DNA of 64,000 bases from Xanthomonas cissicola (GTDB taxonomy: Bacteria > Pseudomonadota > Gammaproteobacteria > Xanthomonadales > Xanthomonadaceae): NCBI RefSeq assembly GCF_008801575.1, contig NZ_VZPL01000008.1:1-64000 (forward strand), in the 5' to 3' direction. Below are positions 19,119 to 27,497 of the stretch, piece after piece. The stretch's first letter is position 1; each line of letters begins with the position of its first letter. The position numbers and the translations under genes are program-made. The notes beneath the pieces are model-generated. The model searched no databases, was not told the DNA's origin, and saw only the letters and a list, made by a program, of their open reading frames with translations.

Positions 19119-19169
19119 CGCCGCAGTGCCCTGGCCCTGGCCCTGGCCGTGGCACAGGGCACTGCGGCG
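19119..19169 (-). terminator. Long perfect hairpin just after yqeY
   Basis: A 15-bp perfect inverted repeat (CGCCGCAGTGCCCTG at 19119-19133, CAGGGCACTGCGGCG at 19155-19169) surrounds a 21-base loop made of near-tandem CCTGGC hexamers. It starts 5 bases past the yqeY stop on that strand. There is no T-tract, so it may be a 3' stabiliser or a Rho-dependent pause site and not an intrinsic terminator. Confidence 0.55.
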
Positions 19170-19174
19170 ATCGA

Positions 19175-19621
19175 TCAGCCTGCCAGCTGCTGCTTGACCA
19201 AAGTCGAGACCAGGCCCATGTCGGCCTGACCGGCCAGCTTGGGCTTGAGTGCGCCCATCAGCTTGCCGATATCGGCCGGGCTGCTTGCCCCGGTCTCGGA
19301 GATCGCGGCCCGGATGGCAGCCACGATCTCGGCTTCGCCCATCTTGGCCGGCAGATAGCGCTCGATCACCACGATCTCCTCGCGCTCGATCTGCGCCAGG
19401 TCATCGCGCGCGGCGGCTTCGAACTGGGTGACCGAGTCCTTGCGCTGCTTGACCATCTTGTCCAGCACGGCGATCACGGCGGCATCGTCCATCTCGATGC
19501 GCTCGTCCACTTCCTTCTGCTTGATGGCGGCGTTGATCAGCCGGATCACGCCCAGGCTGTGCTTGTCGCCGGACTTCATGGCGGCCTTCATGTCATCGGT
19601 GAGCTGCTGCTTCATGGACAT
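19175..19621 (-). CDS. yqeY: GatB/YqeY domain protein
   Basis: 148 residues, all helical, matching YqeY: MSMKQQLTDDMKAAMKSGDKHSLGVIRLINAAIKQKEVDER in the N-terminal half, and PADIGKLMGALKPKLAGQADMG near the end. The latter is the GatB-like tRNA-binding tail used by GatB in amidotransferases. It is usually coupled to rpsU and dnaG, as here. The biochemical role is not established, and tRNA binding or tRNA-dependent amidation is suggested by homology. Confidence 0.93.
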   Translation of the reverse strand: MSMKQQLTDDMKAAMKSGDKHSLGVIRLINAAIKQKEVDERIEMDDAAVIAVLDKMVKQRKDSVTQFEAAARDDLAQIEREEIVVIERYLPAKMGEAEIVAAIRAAISETGASSPADIGKLMGALKPKLAGQADMGLVSTLVKQQLAG

Positions 19622-19785
19622 GCGGTAACTCCTGAGTGTAGGTATCGAGTGGTGGACAAGGCGCCTAAGCGGGCTGGGTACCTCGGCCGAACGGGGGGCA
19701 GGGCGTGCGTGGAGAGATGCCTTGCAGCGCCTCGCGCGTCGCGCGGATTGCTTAATGTCTCCAGTGCAATGCCGTGTAGCGGACC

Positions 19786-19821
19786 AATAAAAAAAGCCGG
19801 CGACGCTTGCGCGTGCCGGCT
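19786..19821 (-). terminator. Rho-independent terminator after rpsU
   Basis: Read on the reverse strand, a GC stem (AGCCGGC / GCCGGCT with further GACGC / GCGT pairing, 19795-19821) is followed by a run of seven T residues. It lies 65 bases beyond the rpsU stop and separates rpsU from yqeY, so read-through or a second promoter is needed for yqeY. Confidence 0.9.
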
Positions 19822-19885
19822 CTTGGGTTCGCTCCCGATAGGTCGCGCCTTCAGCGCAGACCCATCGGCAAGGAACCGCATTCGA

Positions 19886-20101
19886 TCAGTACAAGCGCTG
19901 ACGCTTGGTGACGTCGCGCGAGGAACGACGCAGCTGACGCTTCACGGCAGCGGCAGCCTTACGCTTACGCTCCTGGGTCGGCTTTTCATAGAACTCGCGC
20001 TTGCGGGTTTCGGCCAGCACGCCGGCCTTTTCGCAGGTGCGCTTGAAACGACGGAGCGCAAATTCGAAGGGCTCGTTCTCGCGGACTTTAACGCTGGGCA
20101 T
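19886..20101 (-). CDS. rpsU: 30S ribosomal protein S21
   Basis: A 71-residue basic protein, [19 protein letters not shown]..., with the C-terminal basic helix [13 protein letters not shown]. This is the complete S21 pattern and length. S21 binds the 3' platform of 16S rRNA and assists initiation. It is divergent from tsaD across about 275 bases, as in many gammaproteobacteria where it heads the macromolecular synthesis operon. Confidence 0.98.
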
Positions 20102-20377
20102 GTGTTCTCCAGAAATGGGATTTCCGTCCGGGAGCCCCGGGCGGGTGCGAGCAGACTCGCGTGACGGAATTTCCGGGTTGCCCCGGCGAGCTGCGTATTA
20201 TAACGACTTGCCGACGACCTGCAAGCCCCCGGCAGAATTTGCCGCCGCGACGCGAATAAAGCATGCGCCCGGGCCATATGCGGCCGGCACGGTAGGGCGA
20301 TGCAGCATCTTGCCATCGGCCGATCTGCGCAGCACAAAAGCTGCGAAAATAGCTGCATCTCCCCATGCCGAGCTGCC

Positions 20378-21436
20378 GTGAAAGTTCTTGGGATCGAATC
20401 ATCGTGCGATGAGACCGGCGTAGCGGTCTACGACACCGAATTATCCGGCGTGCCGGCGCTGCGCGCGCATGCGGTCTACAGCCAGATCGCGCTGCATGCC
20501 GAATACGGCGGCGTGGTACCGGAGCTTGCCAGCCGCGACCATGTGCGCAAGCTGCTGCCGCTGATCCGCCAGACCCTGGGCGAGGCCGGACTGCGCATCG
20601 ACGAACTGGATGGTGTGGCCTACACCGCGGGGCCGGGGCTGGTCGGCGCATTGCTGGTCGGTGCCGGCGTGGCGCGCTCGCTGGCCTGGGCATTGGATGT
20701 GCCGGCGATCGGCGTGCACCATATGGAAGGCCACTTGCTGGCGCCGTTGATGGAAGACGACCCGCCGCAGGCGCCGTTCGTGGCCTTGCTGGTATCCGGC
20801 GGGCATACCCAACTGGTGTCGGTGAAGGCGCTGGGCAGCTACCAAGTGCTGGGCGAGACGCTGGACGATGCGGCCGGCGAAGCCTTCGACAAGACCGCCA
20901 AGATGATGGGCCTGCCGTACCCGGGCGGCCCGCAGCTGGCCGCCTTGGCCGAAACCGGCACGCCGGGGCGCTATAAGTTCGCGCGGCCGATGACCGACCG
21001 GCCCGGTCTGGATTTCAGTTTCAGTGGGCTCAAGACCCAGGTGCTGCTGGCCTGGCGGTCCAGCGACCAGTCCGACACCACCCGGGCGGACATCGCGCGC
21101 GGCTTCGAAGACGCGGTGGTGGACACCCTGGCCATCAAGTGCCTGCGCGCGCTGGACGCGGCCGGCTGCGACACCCTGGTGGTGGCCGGCGGCGTGGGCG
21201 CAAACAAGCGCCTGCGCGCGCGCCTGCAAGAGGCTGCCCAGCGCCGCGGCGGCCGGGTCTGCTTCCCGCGCCCGGCCTTGTGCACCGACAACGGCGCGAT
21301 GATCGCCTTCGCCGGCGCGCTGCGGCTGCAGGCCGGTGAGCATGCGGATGCGGCGGTGCATGTGACGCCGCGGTGGGATATGGCGGCGCTGCCGCCACTG
21401 GCGGCGCAGGAATCGGGAGTGGGGAATCGGGAATAG
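20378..21436 (+). CDS. tsaD: tRNA N6-threonylcarbamoyladenosine transferase TsaD
   Basis: Transfers the threonylcarbamoyl group to A37 of ANN-decoding tRNAs, with TsaB and TsaE. The GTG start gives [16 protein letters not shown], the family N-terminus. The metal-binding HxxxH is at His115/His119 (HHMEGHL), with the ASKH-fold motifs LVSGGHTQL and [13 protein letters not shown]. It has 352 residues. The last eight or so residues (ESGVGNRE) are encoded by a GGGAATC-type repeat that has been read through to a new stop codon, so the C-terminus is probably longer than in species lacking the repeat. Confidence 0.96.
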   Translation: MKVLGIESSCDETGVAVYDTELSGVPALRAHAVYSQIALHAEYGGVVPELASRDHVRKLLPLIRQTLGEAGLRIDELDGVAYTAGPGLVGALLVGAGVARSLAWALDVPAIGVHHMEGHLLAPLMEDDPPQAPFVALLVSGGHTQLVSVKALGSYQVLGETLDDAAGEAFDKTAKMMGLPYPGGPQLAALAETGTPGRYKFARPMTDRPGLDFSFSGLKTQVLLAWRSSDQSDTTRADIARGFEDAVVDTLAIKCLRALDAAGCDTLVVAGGVGANKRLRARLQEAAQRRGGRVCFPRPALCTDNGAMIAFAGALRLQAGEHADAAVHVTPRWDMAALPPLAAQESGVGNRE

Positions 21437-21520
21437 TGAAAAGCTCTACTCCGATCCTATCCGTACGTGCGCTGTTGTCTTTGCTCCTACCAATTCCCTA
21501 TTCCCGACTCCCGATTCCCC
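21410..21520. repeat. Inverted GGGAATC-type repeats bridging tsaD and folB
   Basis: Forward units (GAATCGGGAGTGGGGAATC, 21410-21435) form the 3' end of tsaD including its stop. Complementary units (CCCTATTCCCGACTCCCG, about 21495-21512) run up to the folB start codon. The arms can fold over a loop of about 55 bases. Confidence 0.85.
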
Positions 21521-21877
21521 ATGGATAAAGTGTTTATTGAAGGTCTCGACATCGATGCGCTGATCGGCATCTACGATTGGGAACGGCGCATCCGGCAGAC
21601 CTTGCGGTTCGATCTGGAAATGGGCTTTGACAACCGCATTCCGGCGGCCAGCGACGACATCGCCGATACGCTGAACTACAAGGCGGTGAGCAAGCGCCTG
21701 ATCGAGTTCGTGCAAGCCTCGGACTTCGGGCTGGTGGAGACGCTGGCCGAGCGCTGCGCGGCGCTCGTGCTGGACGAATTCGGCGTGCACTGGCTGCGGT
21801 TGAAGCTGAGCAAGCCGGGGGCAGTGCGCGGCGCGCAGGCGGTGGGCGTGATCATCGAGCGGGAACGCGCCGCCTGA
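21521..21877 (+). CDS. folB: Dihydroneopterin aldolase
   Basis: Folate biosynthesis: cleaves (and epimerises) 7,8-dihydroneopterin to hydroxymethyl-dihydropterin. 118 residues, with the family opening MDKVFIEGLDIDALIGIYDWER, tunnelling-fold segments DTLNYKAVSKRL and LVETLAERCA, and C-terminal LKLSKPGAVRGAQAVGV. The ATG directly abuts a repeat copy, leaving no Shine-Dalgarno sequence. Translation may rely on coupling to tsaD or on a leader structure. Confidence 0.95.
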   Translation: MDKVFIEGLDIDALIGIYDWERRIRQTLRFDLEMGFDNRIPAASDDIADTLNYKAVSKRLIEFVQASDFGLVETLAERCAALVLDEFGVHWLRLKLSKPGAVRGAQAVGVIIERERAA

Positions 21878-22080
21878 TTGTCGCAAGCCGCTCGCCTGGC
21901 TGGCTTATCGCTGCATGCTTGGATCCCGGAATATCGACGGTTGCGGCGGCCCAGGCGCTGCGCCGCTGCCGCTCCGGCGGGCAACATGCCGTGCAACCGG
22001 CCTCTACAAATCCCCAATCTCGAATCCCGGCCTTCAAAACTTGCCTCCCCGCAGGCGCGTCAGGCTAGAATTGACGGCCA

Positions 22081-22095
22081 TGTAAACGTTTTCTC
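22081..22095. promoter_or_regulatory. LacI-type operator candidate before the beta-glucosidase gene
   Basis: TGTAAACGTTTTCTC holds the central palindrome AAACGTTT, which matches the half-site logic of LacI/GalR-family operators. It lies 10 bases upstream of the start codon, where binding would block transcription or initiation. No LacI-type regulator is in the window. Confidence 0.45.
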
Positions 22096-22104
22096 AAGGA
22101 TCTC

Positions 22105-24276
22105 ATGGCTGCTGATCGCATCGAAACCCTGATTGCCCGAATGACCGTCGAAGAGAAGGTCGGACAGTTGGGTGTGTTCGCCGACATGATGCGGCCGTTC
22201 GCGCCGGACGTGAATCCCGAGGCCAACGTGCTCAATGCCGACGAGGTGTTGCAGCAGGTGCGCTTGGGTCGGGTCGGCTCGCTGTTCAATGGCGTGGGCG
22301 CCGCCCTGGGCGTGCAGATCCAGAAAGTCGCCGTGGAAGAGAGTCGCCTGGGGATCCCCGTGATCCTGGCCGCCGACGTGATCCACGGCATGCGCACGGT
22401 GTTCCCGATCCCGCTGGGCGAGGCGGCCAGTTTCGAGCCGGCGTTGGCCGAGCGCACCGCGCGCGCCACCGCGATCGAGGCCACCGCTGCCGGCCTGCAC
22501 TGGACCTACGCGCCGGCCGTGGACATCGCGCGCGACCAGCGCTGGGGCCGTGGCGCCGAGGGTGCCGGCGAAGACGTGATGCTGGGCGCGGCCTTTGCCG
22601 CTGCCCGTGTGCGCGGGTTCCAGGGCAGCGACCTGACCGCCCACGATTGCCTGCTGGCCACGCCCAAGCATTTCGCCGCCTATGGCGCAGTGGCGGCAGG
22701 CATGGAATACAACACCGTCGACATTGCGCCGCAGACGCTGCGCGATGTGCATTTGCCGCCGTTCAAGGCCGCCTTCGATGCCGGCGCATTGACCGTGATG
22801 TCGTCCTTCAACGACATCAACGGCGTACCGGCCAGCGCCAACCATGAGTTGCTGACCGAGATCCTGCGCGGGGAATGGCAGTTCCCCGGCGTGGTGATTT
22901 CCGATTACACCGCCGACATGGAATTGATCGCCCATGGCTATGCCGCCGACGAGCGCGACGCGACCAAGAAGGCCTTCCTGGCCGGGTTGGACCTGAGCAT
23001 GCAAAGCGGCTTTTATGCCGCGCATCTGCCGTCGCTGGTGGAAAGCGGCGAGGTGCCGATGGCCACGTTGGATGCCAGCGTGCGGCGCATCCTGCAGCTG
23101 AAAGAAGCGATCGGGCTGTTCGACAATCCGTATCGCTCGCTGGACCCGGCGCGCGAAGCCGACACCACGCATCTGCCGTCGCACGATGCGCTGTCGCGCG
23201 ACGCGGCGCGGCGTTCGATCGTGCTGCTGAAAAACGAAGGCGGCGTGTTGCCGCTGAAGAAGAGCGGCCAGCGCATCGCGTTGATCGGCCCGTTCGTGCA
23301 GGACCGCGAAAACATCGAGGGCTGCTGGACCCTGTTCGGCGACAAGGAACGCTACGTGACCCTGGAGCAGGGCGTGCGTGCGGTGGTCGGCACCGAAGAT
23401 CTGAGCGTGGTGGCGGGCTGCGGACTGGAAGAGGCGCTGCCGGGCGGGATTTCCGCTGCGATCGATGCGGCGCAGGCGGCCGATGTGGTGGTGCTGGCGT
23501 TGGGCGAGCCGCAGCGTTTCAGTGGCGAGGCGCAATCGCGCACCGAGATCACCTTGCCGCCGGCGCAACAGGCACTGGCTGAAGCGATTGCAGCGACCGG
23601 CACCCCGATGGTGGTGTTGTTGCGCAATGGCCGCGCGCTGGCCTTGAGTGGCGCGGTGCGCGATGCCGACGCGATTGCCGTGACCTGGTACCTGGGCACG
23701 CAGACCGGTACCGGTGTGGCCGATGTGTTGTTCGGCGACTACAACCCGTCGGCGCGTCTGCCGATCAGCTTCCCGCAGGCGACCGGGCAGCAACCTTATT
23801 TCTATAACCATCTGCGCACCGGGCGCCCGGAATTGCCGACCCTGTCCGAGTACAAGGCGCGTTGGCGCGAGATGCCAAACGAGCCGTTGTATCCGTTCGG
23901 GCATGGCTTGAGCTACACCACGTTTGCGTATGCGCAGCCGCAGTTGAGCGCGGCGCAACTCGGCTGGGATGAGGCGCTGACCATCACCACGCGCGTCAGC
24001 AACACCGGCAAGGTCGCCGGCGAGGAAGTGGTACAGTTGTATGTGCACGATCGCGTGGCCAGTCGCGTGCGTCCGGTGCGCGAACTCAAGGGGTTTCGCA
24101 AGGTATTGCTGCAGCCCGGCGAGAGCCAGGACGTGGTGTTCACGCTGGAGCGCGATGCGCTGGCATTCACCAACCACAAGGGCGTCTTCGGTGCGGAGCC
24201 GGGTCTGTTCGATGTATGGGTGTGCGCGTCGGCCAAGAGCGGCGAGGCAATCACCTTCGAGCTGCTGGAACGCTGA
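22105..24276 (+). CDS. bglX: Glycoside hydrolase family 3 beta-glucosidase
   Basis: Hydrolyses terminal beta-glucosides, or beta-xylosides in related enzymes. 723 residues: an N-terminal GH3 barrel with the LATPKHFAAYG loop and the nucleophile Asp267 in VVISDYTADME, then the alpha/beta sandwich (RRSIVLLKNEGGVLPL) and a C-terminal fibronectin III-like domain (ITTRVSNTGKVAGEEVVQLYV). The E. coli BglX is periplasmic with a signal peptide. This protein starts MAADRIETLIARMTVEEKVGQ and has none, so it is predicted cytoplasmic and would act on imported oligosaccharides. The Shine-Dalgarno CAAGGA is 5 bases from the ATG. Confidence 0.93.
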   Translation: MAADRIETLIARMTVEEKVGQLGVFADMMRPFAPDVNPEANVLNADEVLQQVRLGRVGSLFNGVGAALGVQIQKVAVEESRLGIPVILAADVIHGMRTVFPIPLGEAASFEPALAERTARATAIEATAAGLHWTYAPAVDIARDQRWGRGAEGAGEDVMLGAAFAAARVRGFQGSDLTAHDCLLATPKHFAAYGAVAAGMEYNTVDIAPQTLRDVHLPPFKAAFDAGALTVMSSFNDINGVPASANHELLTEILRGEWQFPGVVISDYTADMELIAHGYAADERDATKKAFLAGLDLSMQSGFYAAHLPSLVESGEVPMATLDASVRRILQLKEAIGLFDNPYRSLDPAREADTTHLPSHDALSRDAARRSIVLLKNEGGVLPLKKSGQRIALIGPFVQDRENIEGCWTLFGDKERYVTLEQGVRAVVGTEDLSVVAGCGLEEALPGGISAAIDAAQAADVVVLALGEPQRFSGEAQSRTEITLPPAQQALAEAIAATGTPMVVLLRNGRALALSGAVRDADAIAVTWYLGTQTGTGVADVLFGDYNPSARLPISFPQATGQQPYFYNHLRTGRPELPTLSEYKARWREMPNEPLYPFGHGLSYTTFAYAQPQLSAAQLGWDEALTITTRVSNTGKVAGEEVVQLYVHDRVASRVRPVRELKGFRKVLLQPGESQDVVFTLERDALAFTNHKGVFGAEPGLFDVWVCASAKSGEAITFELLER

Positions 24277-24371
24277 TAGAAGCGCGCTTGGCACACTTGG
24301 CTACAGCACGAAGCGCCCGCTGACGTCGTGGTCAAACGCGATGACGACTGTCCAATGTCGCCATCGCCCTT

Positions 24372-24399
24372 GCCGGTGCAGCGCATCGGATGCACCGGC
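24372..24399. terminator. Hairpin between convergent bglX and sugar dehydrogenase genes
   Basis: A perfect 9-bp stem (GCCGGTGCA / TGCACCGGC) with a 10-base loop lies midway between two convergent stop codons. Only a short T-poor tail follows, so its strength is uncertain. Confidence 0.5.
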
Positions 24400-24416
24400 T
24401 TATGCTGCGGAATCGA

Positions 24417-25595
24417 TCAGGCGTCGTTTTCGACCGCGGCCTTGCTCTTGGGCGTGAGTTTCAGCAGACGCCCGGTACTGCCACTGGCTTCGTCTTCCAG
24501 TAGCCAGAGCGCGCCGTCCGGGCCTTGCTCCACTTCGCGGATGCGTGCGCCCATGTCGTAACGGGCCACTTCGCGCGGCTGGTCACCCAGCGACACCTGC
24601 ACCAGCGCCATCGACGACAGCCCACCGATAAAGCCATTCCCGCGCCATGTCGGGAACTGCTTGCCGCTATAGATCACAAACCCTGCCGGCGAAATCACCG
24701 GCGTCCAGCTGATCTTGGGCGCGGCGAACTCCGGGCGCGTGTTGTGATCAGGGATCGGCGTGCCGTCATAGTTGTCGCCGTTGGAGACGATCGGGTAGCC
24801 GTAGTTGGCGCCACGCTGGATCAGGTTCAACTCATCACCGCCGAGCGGACCCATTTCGTGTTCCCACAGGCGGCCCTTGCTGTCGAAGGCCAGGCCAAGA
24901 ATATTGCGATGGCCCAACGACCACACCTGCGCAGCAACGCCGCCTTGCGCAACGAACGGGTTGTCGGCCGGCACGCTGCCGTCGTCGTTGAGCCGGATCA
25001 GCTTGCCGAGGTTGGCTTTCATGTCCTGGGCAGGAGTGAACTTCTGCCGTTCGCTGGAGCTGATCCACAGCTTGCCATCGGGCCCGAACGCGAGCCGATG
25101 CCCGAAATGACCATTGCCGGTGACTTTGGGGTCCTGGCGCCAGATCACTTTCAGGTCCGAGAGCGTGCCGCCGCCGGTTGCATCCAGCGTGAGCTTGGCG
25201 CGCGCTACCGCAGCGCCGCGCGTGTCGCCTTCGCCCGGCTCGGCATAACTCAGGTAGACCAGCCCGTTCTTGGCGAAGCGCGGATGCGCCAGAACATCGC
25301 CGAAACCGCCTTGACCACCGTAGGCAACCGTCGGCACTCCGGTGACGGCGCTCTTGCGTTTGGTCTTAGTGTCCAGGCGCATCAAGGCACCGCGCTTTTC
25401 GCTGACCAGCAAGCTGCCATCGGGCAGGAAGGTCATTGCCCAGGGTTCGTCGAAATCGGCGACCGTGGTGGCCTGAAATGGCCACTGTGCTTTGGGGATG
25501 GAGGCCGCGGGGGCGGCTGCGGGCGCGGCAACTGCAGTGCCCGCAGTGAACAGGCTGGCCGAGCAGGCCAGGGCAAGCAGACGACGGACAGACAT
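24417..25595 (-). CDS. PQQ-dependent sugar dehydrogenase (glucose/sorbosone dehydrogenase family)
   Basis: 392 residues with a signal peptide ([24 protein letters not shown]) and a six-bladed propeller: [77 protein letters not shown]. These match the soluble aldose-sugar dehydrogenase group (E. coli YliI/Asd) that oxidises aldoses with PQQ in the periplasm. The active-site His is likely the one in GHFGHRLAF. The start is supported by AGGAGG spaced correctly upstream of ATG. No PQQ synthesis genes are near. Confidence 0.9.
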   Translation of the reverse strand: MSVRRLLALACSASLFTAGTAVAAPAAAPAASIPKAQWPFQATTVADFDEPWAMTFLPDGSLLVSEKRGALMRLDTKTKRKSAVTGVPTVAYGGQGGFGDVLAHPRFAKNGLVYLSYAEPGEGDTRGAAVARAKLTLDATGGGTLSDLKVIWRQDPKVTGNGHFGHRLAFGPDGKLWISSSERQKFTPAQDMKANLGKLIRLNDDGSVPADNPFVAQGGVAAQVWSLGHRNILGLAFDSKGRLWEHEMGPLGGDELNLIQRGANYGYPIVSNGDNYDGTPIPDHNTRPEFAAPKISWTPVISPAGFVIYSGKQFPTWRGNGFIGGLSSMALVQVSLGDQPREVARYDMGARIREVEQGPDGALWLLEDEASGSTGRLLKLTPKSKAAVENDA

Positions 25596-25777
25596 GGGGT
25601 CCTCCTGGGGATGGGCACGGTACGCTGCAGCCCTCCCGCAACGTGTCCCGCGTCGGGTTTTCAAGTACCTTACACGACGTCGCGAGGGTCGCCCTTGTTG
25701 CAGATCACTGTCTGCAAGACGCCCGCGTCTCACATCGTCGTATGTCGTGCATCGTTCCACCATGAAAAGGAGTTTCC

Positions 25778-26212
25778 ATGGCCACGCAAAAAACCTCGCC
25801 TGCTTTTGTCGCCGCATCCTGGGCCGCATTATTGCTGGGCGGTGCGGCGTATCTGGTGGGTTTGTGGAATGCCCAGATGTTGCTCAACGAGAAGGGCTAC
25901 TACTTCACGCTATTGTTGTTCGGTTTGTTCGCCTCTGTCTCGTTGCAGAAAAGCGTACGTGACCGCGCAGATGGAATTCCGGTGACCAGCTTGTACTATG
26001 CCATCTGCTGGTTTTCGCTGATTGTTGCGTTGGTGCTGCTGACCATCGGCTTGATCAATGCCACGCTGTTGCTGAGCGAGAAAGGATTTTACGCAATGGC
26101 CTATGCGCTGAGCCTGTTTGGTGCAGTTGCGGTACAAAAGAATACCCGCGATGCGATGGAGATCAGTGACGCATCGCGTAGTGCGCGCAACGTGCCGCCG
26201 GCACTGGACTGA
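25778..26212 (+). CDS. yiaA: YiaA/YiaB-family inner membrane protein
   Basis: 144 residues with four helices arranged as two similar two-helix units. Each unit ends in a lysine/arginine motif: [16 protein letters not shown] and [13 protein letters not shown]. This internal duplication is characteristic of the YiaAB two-helix domain. ATG at 25778 is preceded by AAAGGAG. Function unknown, and no operon partner. Confidence 0.9.
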   Translation: MATQKTSPAFVAASWAALLLGGAAYLVGLWNAQMLLNEKGYYFTLLLFGLFASVSLQKSVRDRADGIPVTSLYYAICWFSLIVALVLLTIGLINATLLLSEKGFYAMAYALSLFGAVAVQKNTRDAMEISDASRSARNVPPALD

Positions 26213-26236
26213 TACGCTAAAGATCGCGCGATGCAA

Positions 26237-26267
26237 CAACGCCACCTTGACGGTGGCGTTGCCGTTT
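26237..26267 (+). terminator. Probable intrinsic terminator of yiaA
   Basis: A 10-bp stem (CAACGCCACC / GGTGGCGTTG) with a 5-base loop (26237-26261) is followed by CCGTTT. It lies 25 bases after the yiaA stop and before the convergent gene's stop. Confidence 0.6.
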
Positions 26268-26600
26268 CTAGCGTTTATGCGTGTCGTCGCCAGTGACGAA
26301 ATCGGCCGCGTTTTCCCAGGCGCGCTTGACTGCATGCCGCGCCTTGCTCCAACTCAGCGACGAGGTGCCGCGCTTGGCTTCCCAATCGCGATGCAACTCG
26401 GCTTCGACCTGATCGTAAGCGCGCGCGTTGTCGCGGATACGCGCTTCATGACCTGCGAGATAAGCACCTTCGTAGTCTTCGTAGCGATCGCCTTCGGTGT
26501 AATACGGCTCTTCGGTGAAGCGTTCGCGCCAATACGTCGATACGTTCTGGCTGCGGTCTTCGTCCGGCGCCCGGCCCGGAATCTGATACGGCACGTTCAT
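26268..26600 (-). CDS. Small hydrophilic protein, unknown
   Basis: 110 residues, acidic and aromatic-rich in the first half (YWRERFTEEPYYTEGDRYEDYE), then AYLAGHEARIRDNARAYDQVEAELHRDWE and a basic tail. No signal peptide or helix long enough for a membrane. I selected the ATG of MNVPYQIPGRAPD, preceded by GGAG. The composition and its neighbour suggest an envelope-stress or osmotic-stress protein, but I do not recognise the family. Confidence 0.65.
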   Translation of the reverse strand: MNVPYQIPGRAPDEDRSQNVSTYWRERFTEEPYYTEGDRYEDYEGAYLAGHEARIRDNARAYDQVEAELHRDWEAKRGTSSLSWSKARHAVKRAWENAADFVTGDDTHKR

Positions 26601-26776
26601 GCGCGTCTCCGTGGTGGATGTGCGCATTACCCTAGGTCGCTTGCCGTTAATTTCATTGCCATGGCAGGTGAGGAGTACATCAACGCAGCAGGTTCGACAC
26701 GGCGGCGTAGACCAGGCTTTTCAACGCGCGATCGCGACAGCGTTGCGCGGCATGGAGGGCGGTCTTGGATGGCGCT

Positions 26777-27274
26777 TCAGGTGGTCGCCGAGGCCGCTTC
26801 ATACGGCAACGGGGTTGCACCGGCAGCCACCATGGCGGCCTCGGCCTCCTGCAGCGCCGGCTGCTCTGCATCGATAATCACCAGTACGCGCCCGGCCTGG
26901 ATTTGCTCTTCGAACTGACGGCGTACCGGATCGGGCACCGTGGCGCCGATCAACGCCGACGACCAGCTACCGACCAGCGCGCCAGCCAGTGCCATGACGC
27001 CCGCGCCGGCCAAGGTCAGCCCGATCGGGGGTACTGCAATGGCGACCAGGCCAGCCACCAGGCCAGCCGCACCACCGGTGGCGGCGCCGCGCGCGGCAGC
27101 AGGGAGGAAGTCGGTTTTGACGTCCTTCCGTTCGTCTGGCACGTCCTGCAGCTCGATATCGGAGCGGGCGATCAACGACAGCTCATCGTTGTCGATGCCG
27201 GCACTGCGCGCGGCCTGCAGCACGCGCTGAGCGCTGTCGAGATCGGCGGTGCTGTAGACATGGCGAAGTTTCAT
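26777..27274 (-). CDS. Glycine-zipper membrane protein with ferredoxin-like N-terminal domain
   Basis: 165 residues. The first 50 or so (RHVYSTADLDSAQRVLQAARSAGIDNDELSLIAR) resemble the heat-inducible/YflT-like general stress fold. The middle is a Gly/Ala-rich double hydrophobic stretch (AARGAATGGAAGLVAGLVAIA, then LAGAGVMALAGALVGSW) of glycine-zipper type. The C-terminal part (RVLVIIDAEQPALQEAEAAM) repeats the alpha/beta pattern. It is probably stress related and membrane inserted. It is 176 bases upstream of the previous gene on the same strand. Confidence 0.7.
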   Translation of the reverse strand: MKLRHVYSTADLDSAQRVLQAARSAGIDNDELSLIARSDIELQDVPDERKDVKTDFLPAAARGAATGGAAGLVAGLVAIAVPPIGLTLAGAGVMALAGALVGSWSSALIGATVPDPVRRQFEEQIQAGRVLVIIDAEQPALQEAEAAMVAAGATPLPYEAASATT

Positions 27275-27392
27275 CGCAAGCTCCCATGCAGATAGAAGCG
27301 CAGCGTTGAGTGCACGCGGTTAGGCGTGCGTGAGCGCTGCGCGAGCATGCCGCGAAATCGCAGGTCACCGCGCGGGGAGCGTCTCACTGTCC

Positions 27393-27440
27393 GATGCACG
27401 GGAACCTACACAAAACGATGCACGGGAACCTACACAAAAC
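27393..27440. repeat. Exact 24-bp tandem direct repeat
   Basis: Two identical adjacent 24-base units (27393-27416 and 27417-27440) containing CACGGGAACCTACACAAAAC. They lie in the 223-base spacer between two reverse-strand genes, upstream of the glycine-zipper gene and just past the permease stop. The rest of this spacer shows nothing I can name. Confidence 0.9.
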
Positions 27441-27497
27441 ATGGTGTGGTGCGGGCATGCCGCTTCAAAGGCTGCTCAACAGCAGTTCGTTGTGCCC

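Noticed and set aside
22060-24294. 744-codon frame antisense to the GH3 gene
   Set aside because: Same GC-bias artefact. The GH3 motifs on the forward strand are unambiguous.
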